NCBI GenBank assembly: GCA_002419145.1
Contig: DIFN01000072.1
Location: 29,589-36,986 of the forward strand
DNA length: 7,398 nt
Direction: 5' to 3'
Source: Mageeibacillus sp. UBA5747
Lineage (GTDB): Bacteria; Bacillota; Clostridia; Saccharofermentanales; UBA5734
The notes under the pieces were generated by a model that saw only the letters and a list, made by a program, of their open reading frames with translations, was not told where the DNA came from and did no database searches. Position 1 is the first letter of the stretch. Each line of letters opens with the position of its first letter. Positions 1 to 7,398 of this stretch are shown piece after piece. Position numbers and translations under genes: made by a program.

Positions 1-117
1 CTTGGCATCACCAGAATCTGGTTCCAGCCCGGAACCTGGCGCGACGATTTTTCCCAGCTGACCGACGAGCTGGGGCTCGAGATCGTGCGCGGCTGTGTCC
101 TCGTCGAATTCCCTTGA
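1..117 (+). CDS. CoA-binding domain protein, YccU-like (3' end only)
   Basis: Only the last 38 codons are present; the reading frame enters at base 1 and stops at TGA 115-117. The visible tail contains ITRIWFQPGTW, then DELGLEIVRGCVLVEFP. It matches the end of small Rossmann-fold CoA-binding proteins of the YccU type, where a W-x-Q-x-G strand is followed by 'aGl.vv...C...e.P' (E. coli YccU ends similarly, as I recall it). Members are soluble cytosolic proteins of roughly 130-150 residues that bind CoA through the N-terminal Rossmann half, which lies outside this window. Their physiological role is poorly defined. The stop lies 14 bases before the rsmE start, so the two genes are probably co-transcribed. 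The family call rests on a short C-terminal stretch and is moderately sure. Confidence 0.6.
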   Translation, partial: LGITRIWFQPGTWRDDFSQLTDELGLEIVRGCVLVEFP

Positions 118-118
118 T

Positions 119-125
119 GGGAGGT
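119..125 (+). promoter_or_regulatory. Shine-Dalgarno site that decides the rsmE start
   Basis: GGGAGGT lies 6 bases before ATG 132. Two in-frame starts lie further upstream, TTG 114 and ATG 117. ATG 117 overlaps the preceding stop as TGATG but has no comparable site in front of it. The site therefore favours ATG 132. Confidence 0.7.
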
Positions 126-131
126 GCTCGC

Positions 132-902
132 ATGCCCCGCTTTTTCGTTGAAGAAGAAATCCCTGCCGATGCCACCACCTGGGGGATCACCGGCGACGAT
201 GCCCGCCACATCCGCATCGTGCTGCGCATGATCCCCGGTGACGAGCTGACCCTCTGTGATGGCCATCGTACCGATATTCATGCCCGGATTCTGGCCGTTA
301 CAGATGACGTGGTCGAACTCTCCCTCGGCGAACGCCAGGAAAATCAGACCGAATCCCCGCTGGAAATCTGGCTATTCCAAGGTTTGCCGAAATCCGACAA
401 AATGGACGCAATCATCCAGAAAACGGTCGAGCTCGGCGTCAGCCGGATCATCCCGGTCGCCTGTGAGCGTTCGGTTGCCAGGATCGAGGCCAAAGACGCC
501 GTCCGCAAGACCGAGCGCTGGAACAAAATCGCCCGCGAAGCCGCTAAACAGTGCGGCCGCGGCCAGCTGCCCGTGGTTGAAGCACCCGTGTCTTTCCGGG
601 AGGCCATCCGACTGGCTACAGAGACAGACTTGGCCCTGATCCCGTGGGAAAATGAGCGCAACCAGTCGATTCGCCACCTGCTGACCAGCACAGAACCGCG
701 CCTCATAGCGCTGCAGAAATCCGGCCAGCGCCCGCGCGTTGCCGTCCTGATCGGACCCGAAGGCGGCTTCTCGATGGCCGAGATCGATTATGCCCTGGCC
801 AAGGACTTAAAACCGGTCACCTTAGGTCGGCGAATCCTGCGCACCGAGACTGCCGGACCCGCCGTTTTAGCCATGCTGGGCTATCAGTTTGAACCTTTTT
901 AG
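132..902 (+). CDS. rsmE: 16S rRNA (uracil-1498-N3)-methyltransferase RsmE
   Basis: This cytosolic SPOUT-class enzyme uses SAM to methylate N3 of U1498 of 16S rRNA, in the decoding region of the 30S subunit. The 256-residue product fits the family length of about 240-255. The N-terminus (MPRFFVEEE, then DDARHIRIVLRM at about residues 22-33) is the PUA-like RNA-binding part. The C-terminal SPOUT knot is marked by IGPEGGF (G at 208) and LGRRILRTETA (231-241), the two SAM-binding loops that define RsmE. The middle has the family block KSDKMDAIIQKTVELGV. The start is ATG 132, chosen for its Shine-Dalgarno site; using TTG 114 would add six residues. It lies 14 bases behind the CoA-binding gene and 40 bases before hisS. 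In many bacteria rsmE follows prmA and dnaJ, which are not visible here. Nothing looks damaged. Confidence 0.96.
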   Translation: MPRFFVEEEIPADATTWGITGDDARHIRIVLRMIPGDELTLCDGHRTDIHARILAVTDDVVELSLGERQENQTESPLEIWLFQGLPKSDKMDAIIQKTVELGVSRIIPVACERSVARIEAKDAVRKTERWNKIAREAAKQCGRGQLPVVEAPVSFREAIRLATETDLALIPWENERNQSIRHLLTSTEPRLIALQKSGQRPRVAVLIGPEGGFSMAEIDYALAKDLKPVTLGRRILRTETAGPAVLAMLGYQFEPF

Positions 903-904
903 TG

Positions 905-910
905 TATAAT
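905..910 (+). promoter_or_regulatory. candidate -10 box for an internal hisS promoter
   Basis: A perfect TATAAT begins two bases after the rsmE stop, 33 bases before the hisS ATG. The usual -35 window (about 881-888) reads CTATCAGT, which is a poor match, and TTTGAA at 888-893 is only 11 bases away. It may be a weak or activator-dependent promoter, or chance in a short AT-rich patch. Confidence 0.3.
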
Positions 911-924
911 AGATCGACTCTGAC

Positions 925-930
925 AGGAGG
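925..930 (+). promoter_or_regulatory. hisS Shine-Dalgarno with long spacing
   Basis: AGGAGG is a full consensus but lies 12 bases from ATG 943, longer than the usual 5-9. No other in-frame start is closer, and MKISAPKGTRD is the expected HisRS N-terminus, so the start itself is secure. Confidence 0.65.
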
Positions 931-942
931 CGTTCTAACCGT

Positions 943-2214
943 ATGAAAATTTCCGCACCCAAAGGCACCCGCGACATCCTGCCCGCCGACATTGCCGCCT
1001 GGCAGCAGGCTGAGCGCCTGTTCGCATCCGTTTGCACCCGCTACGGCTACCAGGAGATCCGCATCCCAACCTTTGAAGCGACCGAATTATTCCAGCGCGG
1101 CGTCGGTGACACAACCGACGTCGTCCAGAAGGAAATGTACACCTTCGACGACAAGGGCAACCGCAGCATGACCCTGCGCCCGGAGGGCACCGCCGGTGTC
1201 GTCCGCAGCTACCTTGAAAATGGCATGGCCTCCTGGCCGTCTCCCGTCCGCCTCTGGTACAACATCACCGCCTTCCGATACGAAAATGTCCAGAAAGGCC
1301 GCTACCGCGAATTCCACCAGTTCGGCTGCGAAGTCTTCGGCTCCGAAGGCCCCGTCGTTGATGCCGAGCTGATCAGCCTTTTAACCCTCTTTTTCAAGGA
1401 GATCGGCCTGGGCCAGACCTCACTGCGGATCAACAGCATCGGCTGCCCAGTCTGCCGCACGGCCTACAACGAAATCCTGAAGGACCACATCCGGCCCCAT
1501 CTGTCCACAATGTGTCCGACCTGTAATGACCGCTTCGAGAAGAACCCCCTGCGCATCATCGACTGCAAGGAAAAACAGTGCCAGCCGGTGACAAAGACCG
1601 CCCCGGCCCTGCTTGACCATCTCTGCCCAGATTGCCAGACCCATTTCGACGGCCTCTGCCACCAGCTCGACGAGCTCGGCATCGCCTACACGATCGACAA
1701 GGGCATCGTCCGTGGCCTCGATTACTACACCCGCACCGTTTTCGAATTCGTCTCCGAGCATGTCGGCACCCAGGGCACGATTTGCGGCGGTGGCCGCTAC
1801 GACGGCCTGGTCGAATCGATCGGCGGCCCCCATACACCCGGGATCGGTTTTGCCCTCGGTGTCGAGCGCCTCCTGATGGAACTGGCTGCCCAGGGGGTTG
1901 CAACCGATGCCGCACCGGTACCCCTCGTCTACATCGCCGGCATCGGCGAACGAGCAGCCGCCAAGGCACGTCAGCTGGCTTACCAGTTGCGCCAGGCCGG
2001 CATCCAGGCCGAAGTCGACCTGATGAACCGCAGCCTCAAAGCCCAAATGAAATACGCCAGCAAGACCGGTGCCCTCTTCACCCTCGTCCTCGGTGACGAT
2101 GAAATCTCAAGCGGAACCGGCAAGCTCAAGGCCATGGCCGATGGCCATGAACACCCCGTCGAACTCGACCATCTGGTCGACTCTCTTCAACACCTGCACA
2201 AAACCCATCCTTGA
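943..2214 (+). CDS. hisS: histidyl-tRNA synthetase
   Basis: Class II aminoacyl-tRNA synthetase that charges tRNA-His with histidine in the cytosol, probably as a homodimer. The product is 423 residues, normal for the bacterial enzyme (about 420-430). In order: GTRDILP (8-14); RPEGTAG (79-85); motif 2 with FRYENVQKGRYREFHQFG (111-128); an insertion domain (about 165-240); histidine motif RGLDYYTRTVFE (257-268); GGGRYDGLV (282-290); motif 3 GIGFALGVERL (300-310); and the anticodon-binding domain (about 325-415). The insertion carries Cys pairs at 168/171, 191/194 and 228/231 plus C208 and C213. I recall this pattern from clostridial and Geobacter-like HisRS, and infer that it may hold zinc. The enzyme looks complete. 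Pairing of hisS with aspS is common in Firmicutes, where a T-box often precedes them. The 40-base leader here has no room for one. Confidence 0.98.
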   Translation: MKISAPKGTRDILPADIAAWQQAERLFASVCTRYGYQEIRIPTFEATELFQRGVGDTTDVVQKEMYTFDDKGNRSMTLRPEGTAGVVRSYLENGMASWPSPVRLWYNITAFRYENVQKGRYREFHQFGCEVFGSEGPVVDAELISLLTLFFKEIGLGQTSLRINSIGCPVCRTAYNEILKDHIRPHLSTMCPTCNDRFEKNPLRIIDCKEKQCQPVTKTAPALLDHLCPDCQTHFDGLCHQLDELGIAYTIDKGIVRGLDYYTRTVFEFVSEHVGTQGTICGGGRYDGLVESIGGPHTPGIGFALGVERLLMELAAQGVATDAAPVPLVYIAGIGERAAAKARQLAYQLRQAGIQAEVDLMNRSLKAQMKYASKTGALFTLVLGDDEISSGTGKLKAMADGHEHPVELDHLVDSLQHLHKTHP

Positions 2215-2280
2215 TCCAGAAGATCCGTCGACTGCGTCAACCCGGCCGGCCAGACTTGAGAATCCATCTAGCATATTCAT

Positions 2281-2286
2281 GAGGAG
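2281..2286 (+). promoter_or_regulatory. Shine-Dalgarno site that decides the aspS start
   Basis: GAGGAG lies 10 bases before ATG 2297. In-frame ATG 2279 overlaps the site itself and so cannot use it. The reading frame also stays open far upstream into hisS, but that part is out-of-frame hisS sequence with no family resemblance. Confidence 0.6.
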
Positions 2287-2296
2287 CGAACCGACA

Positions 2297-4073
<1,777 letters not shown>

Positions 4074-4084
<11 letters not shown>

Positions 4085-4793
4085 TACTGAAACAACAACT
4101 GAATCCGAGCGCAGGACTCCGGCAGCCGAGCCGGAGATGGACGTCCAGCAAACCCAGACCTGGCACCGATCTTCAGTGCTGCCCAAGCAAGTACAGGCAC
4201 AAGCCGCATCAGAGGAAAAAGTCGGAGCCGAGGTTTTGCAAACCCCGTCCCGCCCAAACGATCTCCTGCTCGAGATCCTTGACTGGCTACGCTACATTTT
4301 ATCCGCGATCCTGATCGGCCTGCTGCTGGTTGTTTTCGTCATCCAGCGCAATGCCGTGATCGGCGAATCGATGGACCCGACGCTGCATCCCAACGACCAG
4401 GTTCTGGTCGAAAAGGTGAGCAAACTCTGGCACGGCATCTCCTATGGCGACATCGTCACCATCCGGACCCGCGACCTGCCCCAGCATGAGGACGGACCGA
4501 ACATCATCAAACGCGTCATCGGCATGCCCGGCGACACGATCGAGATCAAGGACGGCGTAGTCTATCGCAATGGCGAATATCTCAAGGAAACCTACCTGCC
4601 GGACTCGACAGTCACCGAAATCCGAAACCCTGACTACGCCCAGGTCACCCTTGGTCCCGACGAATATTTCGTCATGGGTGACAACCGGGCCGTCAGTCTC
4701 GACAGCCGCAGCATCGGTCCGATCCCGGCTGACCACATGATCGGCGAGGTCCTGTTGCGCTTCTACCCCTGGCAGGATTTCGGCCAGCCCTGA
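4074..4793 (+). CDS. lepB: signal peptidase I with long N-terminal extension
   Basis: Membrane-bound serine protease (S26) that removes signal peptides from Sec and Tat substrates on the outer face of the cytoplasmic membrane. From ATG 4074 it has 239 residues. A hydrophilic Glu/Gln/Thr-rich stretch (1-62) is followed by one membrane segment (about 72-90, YILSAILIGLLLVVFVI). Catalytic Ser99 lies in GESMDPTL, and general-base Lys146 in IIKRVIGMPGD. The conserved GDNRAVSLDSRSIGPI (202-217) completes the active site. A single membrane span and a short catalytic domain match Gram-positive-type enzymes (about 170-190 residues) rather than E. coli LepB. The start is uncertain. ATG 4074 overlaps aspS but has only a weak AAGG 12 bases upstream. 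ATG 4137 gives 218 residues. TTG 4236, behind GGAG at 4224-4227, gives 185, close to the usual size. The family call is secure; the N-terminus is not. Confidence 0.93.
4224..4227 (+). promoter_or_regulatory. possible Shine-Dalgarno for a shorter lepB start
   Basis: GGAG lies 8 bases before in-frame TTG 4236. Starting there gives a 185-residue signal peptidase with a short cytoplasmic tail, the normal architecture. It competes with ATG 4074, and the sequence alone does not decide between them. Confidence 0.3.
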
Positions 4794-4833
4794 ACCACCC
4801 CCTGCCAGCCCGACACAGCCCGTCGAACGACTT

Positions 4834-4891
4834 GTTTGCCACCTGCTCGCCAGAAACCAAACGTTTGCCACCGACCCGCCCGAAACCATAC
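4834..4891 (+). repeat. imperfect 29-bp tandem duplication upstream of lepA
   Basis: Two adjacent 29-base units, 4834-4862 and 4863-4891, both start with GTTTGCCACC and share CGCC and GAAACC at the same offsets; 24 of 29 positions agree. The junction forms the perfect 10-bp palindrome CAAACGTTTG (4858-4867). The repeat lies between the lepB stop and the lepA ribosome binding site and falls in no gene. It may be a replication-slippage duplication or a pair of protein-binding sites. Confidence 0.75.
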
Positions 4892-4911
4892 CCAAACCCC
4901 AACCCGATTTG

Positions 4912-4917
4912 AAGGAG
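4912..4917 (+). promoter_or_regulatory. Shine-Dalgarno site that decides the lepA start
   Basis: AAGGAG lies 9 bases before ATG 4927. In-frame TTG 4909 lies upstream of the site and cannot use it. Confidence 0.8.
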
Positions 4918-4926
4918 AAACCTTCC

Positions 4927-6738
4927 ATGCCATCCCCCCGACAGGAAAAAATCCGCAACTTCTGCATCGTTGCCCACATCGACCACGGCAAATCAACCCT
5001 GGCCGACCGCTTGATCGAGCATACCGGTGTCCTCACTGCGCGCGAAATGCAGAGCCAAGTGCTTGATAACATGGACATTGAGCGCGAACGCGGTATTACG
5101 ATCAAAGCCCAGGCCGTGCGCATGTTCTACAAGGCACAGGATGGTGAAACCTATACCCTGAACCTGATCGACACCCCTGGACACGTCGATTTCAATTACG
5201 AAGTCTCCCGAACCTTGGCCGCCTGCAATGGTGCCATCCTGGTTGTTGACGCCGCCCAAGGCATCGAAGCCCAGACTCTGGCCAATGTCTACCTCGCCCT
5301 CGACGCCAACCTCGAAGTTCTACCCGTCATCAACAAGATCGACCTGCCCTCAGCCCAGCCGGATATCGTGCGTGAAGAGATCGAGAATGTAATTGGCTTG
5401 GATGCCAGCTACGCGCCGATGATCTCAGCCAAAGCCAACATCAACATCCCAGATGTCCTCGAAAAGATCATCCAATATTTGCCCTGTCCGGACGGTGATG
5501 AAAACGCCCCCCTGCGCGCCCTGATCTTTGACTCCAAATATGACACCTACAAAGGCGTCATCGTCCACGTCAATGTCAAGGAAGGTTCAGTCAAGCTCGG
5601 CGACCGTATCCTGATGATGAATACAGGCAAAGATTTCACTGTAACCGAGATCGGCTACTTCCGGCCCGGCGAATTGCAGCCGGCCCAGGAACTTCTCGCC
5701 GGCGACGTCGGCTACATCGTGGCCAGCATCAAGAACGTCCGCGATACAGCCGTCGGTGACACCGTCACCCTGCTCGCCAATCCAGCCCAATCGCCTCTTC
5801 CTGGCTACAAAAAAGTCCAGCCCATGGTTTACTGCGGCCTCTATCCGACCGACGGGGCCAAATACCCCGATCTGCGCGACGCCCTCGAAAAGCTCCAGCT
5901 CAATGACGCCGCCCTGACCTTCGAGGCAGAGACCTCAGCCGCCCTCGGCTTCGGTTTCCGTTGCGGCTTTCTCGGCCTTTTGCATTACGAAATCGTCCAG
6001 GAGCGCCTCGAACGCGAATTCCTCCTTGACCTGATTTCGACGGCCCCATCCGTCGTCTACCGCGTCCTGCTAAACAGCGGCGAATCAATCTGGCTGGACA
6101 ATCCGACCAACATGCCAGATCCGACTGACATCAACTTCATCGAAGAACCGGTGGTCAAGGCCACCATTCTGACACCGAAAGACTACGTCGGCAATATCAT
6201 GGAGCTCTGCCAGGACCGCCGCGGCCAGTACCAGAACATGGACTATCTCGACACCAACCGCGTCATGCTCCATTATGAAATGCCCCTCAACGAAATCATC
6301 TACGATTTCTTTGATGCCCTGAAATCACGTACCCGCGGCTATGCCTCGCTCGACTACGAGTTCAAGGAATACCAGCGCTCCGACCTGGTCAAGCTCGACA
6401 TCATGCTCAACAGCGAGATCGTCGACGCCCTGTCCTTCATCGTTCACCGCGAAAAAGCCTATAGCCGCGCCCGCCGCATGGCCGAAAAGCTCAAAGAAAA
6501 CATCCCGCGCCAGCAGTTCGAAGTCCCGATTCAGGCCTGCATCGGCGGCAAAATTATCGCCCGTGAAACCGTCCGCGCCTTCCGCAAGGACGTCCTGGCC
6601 AAGTGCTACGGCGGCGACATCACCCGTAAGAAGAAACTGCTCGAAAAGCAGAAGGAAGGCAAGAAACGCATGCGCCAGGTCGGCTCCGTCGAAGTGCCGC
6701 AAGAAGCATTCATGAGCGTCTTGAAACTGGATGAGTGA
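4927..6738 (+). CDS. lepA: elongation factor 4 (LepA) GTPase
   Basis: Ribosome-associated translational GTPase, reported to back-translocate stalled ribosomes and to assist 30S biogenesis; it is cytosolic and partly membrane-associated. The product is 603 residues, against about 600 in the family. The GTPase boxes are all intact: G1 AHIDHGKST (16-24), switch I RERGITIK (53-60), G3 DTPGHVD (82-88), G4 NKID (136-139) and G5 SAK (167-169). Domain II follows, then a domain III/V region with GFGFRCGFLGLLHYEI (341-356). The LepA-specific C-terminal domain has KCYGGDITRKKKLLEKQKEG (559-578) and the ending VPQEAFMSVLK. This tail separates LepA from EF-G and BipA/TypA. ATG 4927 is chosen for its AAGGAG site; MPSPRQEKIRNF fits the family. 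lepA and lepB are neighbours in E. coli as well, there in the order lepA-lepB. It is the last intact gene of the run; no clear terminator follows. Confidence 0.98.
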   Translation: MPSPRQEKIRNFCIVAHIDHGKSTLADRLIEHTGVLTAREMQSQVLDNMDIERERGITIKAQAVRMFYKAQDGETYTLNLIDTPGHVDFNYEVSRTLAACNGAILVVDAAQGIEAQTLANVYLALDANLEVLPVINKIDLPSAQPDIVREEIENVIGLDASYAPMISAKANINIPDVLEKIIQYLPCPDGDENAPLRALIFDSKYDTYKGVIVHVNVKEGSVKLGDRILMMNTGKDFTVTEIGYFRPGELQPAQELLAGDVGYIVASIKNVRDTAVGDTVTLLANPAQSPLPGYKKVQPMVYCGLYPTDGAKYPDLRDALEKLQLNDAALTFEAETSAALGFGFRCGFLGLLHYEIVQERLEREFLLDLISTAPSVVYRVLLNSGESIWLDNPTNMPDPTDINFIEEPVVKATILTPKDYVGNIMELCQDRRGQYQNMDYLDTNRVMLHYEMPLNEIIYDFFDALKSRTRGYASLDYEFKEYQRSDLVKLDIMLNSEIVDALSFIVHREKAYSRARRMAEKLKENIPRQQFEVPIQACIGGKIIARETVRAFRKDVLAKCYGGDITRKKKLLEKQKEGKKRMRQVGSVEVPQEAFMSVLKLDE

Positions 6739-6746
6739 TGCCCCGC

Positions 6747-6758
6747 CCCTGGAAGGCT
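6747..6758 (+). repeat. inverted copy of the 15-bp repeat core
   Basis: CCCTGGAAGGCT is the exact reverse complement of AGCCTTCCAGGG at 6832-6843, and its inner 10 bases are the reverse complement of the core of all three direct units. The 12-bp arms, 73 bases apart, could pair in lepA read-through RNA. No T-run follows. Confidence 0.7.
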
Positions 6759-6802
6759 TAGCACCAGCCGCCTCGCCAGCTGCGCTGACTATGGAGCTTG
6801 TC

Positions 6803-6847
6803 GCCTTCCAGGACACCGCCTTCCAGGACACAGCCTTCCAGGGTGTT
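6803..6847 (+). repeat. three 15-bp tandem repeats
   Basis: Units start at 6803, 6818 and 6833. The first two are GCCTTCCAGGACAC plus one variable base, while the third keeps only the first ten bases, GCCTTCCAGG. The period is a multiple of three; read on the minus strand it gives a repeated LEG-x-V, but with no credible gene around it. The array lies 64 bases after the lepA stop. Confidence 0.8.
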
Positions 6848-6880
6848 ATACGCACTGGGGTCGCGTGAAGCGCGTAAAGG

Positions 6881-6905
6881 GTGCGAAGGGTGCGAAGGGT
6901 GCGCC
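6881..6905 (+). repeat. 9-bp tandem array (GTGCGAAGG)
   Basis: Two perfect units, GTGCGAAGG at 6881-6889 and 6890-6898, are followed by a partial third, GTGCGCC, and preceded by a degenerate GTAAAGG. Evenly spaced GGG runs at 6879-6881, 6888-6890 and 6897-6899 result. It lies 33 bases after the 15-bp array. Confidence 0.75.
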
Positions 6906-6941
6906 CAAAGTCGGCAACTACCGAAAAAGGTCCCGGGAGTC

Positions 6942-6960
6942 GCGCGACATGGGGTCGCGC
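6942..6960. repeat. GC-rich hairpin with overlapping direct repeat
   Basis: GCGCGAC (6942-6948) and GTCGCGC (6954-6960) form a perfect 7-bp stem with a 5-base loop. The left arm is also part of the 10-bp palindrome GTCGCGCGAC (6939-6948). TGGGGTCGCG at 6950-6959 repeats exactly at 6856-6865. On the minus strand a T5 run lies more than ten bases past the stem, too far for a normal terminator. Confidence 0.55.
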
Positions 6961-6970
6961 CAGGCAATTA

Positions 6971-7383
6971 GTTTCTCGTATGGCGAAGAAGATGTCATTT
7001 ATCAGGGCTTTTCTCAATCGCATCAACACGAAACACATCCAGATGGATCACCGCACCCACATAATCCGTGGCCCTTTGCTCTGCGATCGCCTGGCCTTCA
7101 CCGACTCAAGCAGGCCAACCTCCTCGGATGATCAACTCTGCCAGCCTTTTGCTCTCAAACAGACTGGAAGTATGTCCTTCAAGTAACAGGGACCTTTTGA
7201 TCGATGCGGGTCTGCAACTAGGATGACTGTTTATCTGGTCCTTGCATCGTAAGAACAATTTGAGCCTGATTCAAGGCTGTTCGAGTCTCGCCATACCAGT
7301 TAAGACTATCAATTAAACCGCTCCAGAAGCAGCGCGTGATTCTTTTTAGCAGTTCATCTGCAATTTGCGGTAGATATCCCCAT
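6971..7383 (-). pseudogene. decayed AAA-family ATPase with DUF4143 domain
   Basis: Pieces of one ATPase family appear in order on the minus strand. ATG 7383-7381 lies 7 bases after AGGAGA (7396-7391). One base out of frame follows YLPQIADELLKR, then SLNWYGETRTA (about 7304-7275), where intact relatives, as I recall them, have a Walker A of the type GPKWCGKTRTA, then MQGPDK, which ends at TAG (7220-7218). A further shift gives SLLLEG (7192-7175), SLFES and RGGWPA (7126-7109). TGA (7108-7106) follows, then DYVGAVIHLDVFRVDAIEKSPDK, TGA (6997-6995) and HLLRHTRN. Intact relatives have about 400 residues and read RGGWPA...YLDA...DISRVDG.KRDP...LLRS.ARN. Here large internal parts and the DUF4143 C-terminus are missing, and the Walker lysine is Glu. 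Such ATPases are often scattered accessory genes of unclear role. It converges on lepA, and its base composition looks less GC-rich. The family call comes from memory of the motifs; the decay is directly visible. Confidence 0.8.
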
Positions 7384-7398
7384 TGTCAAATCTCCTGC

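Larger units (their letters stand above)
6739..6970. other. repeat-rich intergenic region with no recognisable gene
   Basis: Open frames exist on both strands, but none has a ribosome binding site with recognisable protein sequence. What the region holds is short repeats: a 15-bp array with an inverted copy, a 9-bp array, a 10-bp direct repeat and a GC-rich hairpin, each listed separately. No stem followed directly by a T-run is visible on either strand, so a factor-independent terminator for lepA cannot be assigned. Confidence 0.6.

Noticed and set aside
903..942. T-box riboswitch before hisS
   Set aside because: Only 40 bases separate the rsmE stop from hisS, too short for the stem I, specifier and antiterminator elements.
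2215..2296. Promoter or T-box between hisS and aspS
   Set aside because: At 82 bases it is too short for a T-box; TTGAGA and CATATT are only about ten bases apart, so they do not make a promoter pair.
2069..2296. Upstream in-frame extension of aspS into hisS
   Set aside because: The extra sequence is out-of-frame hisS and spacer with no AspRS similarity; the GAGGAG site supports ATG 2297.
6803..6905. CRISPR array
   Set aside because: Units are 15 and 9 bases long and directly adjacent, with no spacers.
6758..6967. Minus-strand frame with repeated LEG-x-V, resembling pentapeptide repeats
   Set aside because: It has only three repeats, entirely explained by the 15-bp DNA repeat, and the flanks look non-coding.
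6325..7038. Long minus-strand open frame (237 codons) covering the lepA end and the tail
   Set aside because: Its C-terminal half is the antisense of lepA, and the rest crosses the repeat arrays. No family resemblance or ribosome site is visible, and the recognisable ATPase pieces lie in other frames.
6865..7186. Two plus-strand open frames over the 9-bp array and the pseudogene
   Set aside because: They are low-complexity at the start (KGAKGAKGA or RRVRRVR) and antisense to the ATPase relic afterwards, with no family match.
7270..7295. tRNA T-arm-like GTTCGAGTC
   Set aside because: No pairing stem flanks it and no acceptor or anticodon arm is present; the bases fall inside the ATPase relic (WYGETRTA).

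Overview
The window carries a compact run of plus-strand bacterial housekeeping genes for translation and protein export, followed by a gene-poor tail with short tandem repeats and a decayed minus-strand ATPase gene. The host is clearly a bacterium: it has bacterial-type AspRS with a GAD insertion, LepA/EF4, RsmE and a short Gram-positive-like signal peptidase I. The genes have high GC and strongly prefer C-ending codons. The HisRS has a Cys-pair insertion of a kind I recall from several lineages, such as clostridia and Geobacter-like bacteria. None of this fixes the phylum, and I do not name one.

Layout. Bases 1-117 are the 3' end of a YccU-type CoA-binding protein. Then come rsmE (132-902), hisS (943-2214), aspS (2297-4084), lepB (4074-4793) and lepA (4927-6738), all on the plus strand. 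The gaps are short (14, 40 and 82 bases), then an 11-base aspS/lepB overlap, then 133 bases before lepA. This suggests one operon or a chain of coupled units. A perfect TATAAT at the rsmE/hisS junction could be an internal promoter. The lepB-lepA gap contains an imperfect 29-bp tandem duplication and a series of C-runs.

Tail (6739-7398). No intact gene is visible. Bases 6747-6843 hold three 15-bp repeat units and an inverted copy of their core. Bases 6881-6905 hold a 9-bp tandem array, and 6942-6960 a GC-rich hairpin. Reading the minus strand from 7383 to 6971 gives broken pieces, in order, of the AAA ATPase / DUF4143 family. These include a degraded Walker A, the SLLLEG and RGGWPA blocks, and the segment that follows them, interrupted by frameshifts, stops and internal deletions. 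This tail looks less GC-rich than the operon.

How the genes work together. RsmE modifies 16S rRNA, HisRS and AspRS charge tRNAs, LepA acts on the elongating or assembling ribosome, and LepB removes signal peptides from exported proteins. The set is conserved and growth-related. I found no new multi-gene system. The points most worth checking are the ATPase pseudogene, the repeat-rich tail, the long LepB N-terminus and the AspRS specificity residues.
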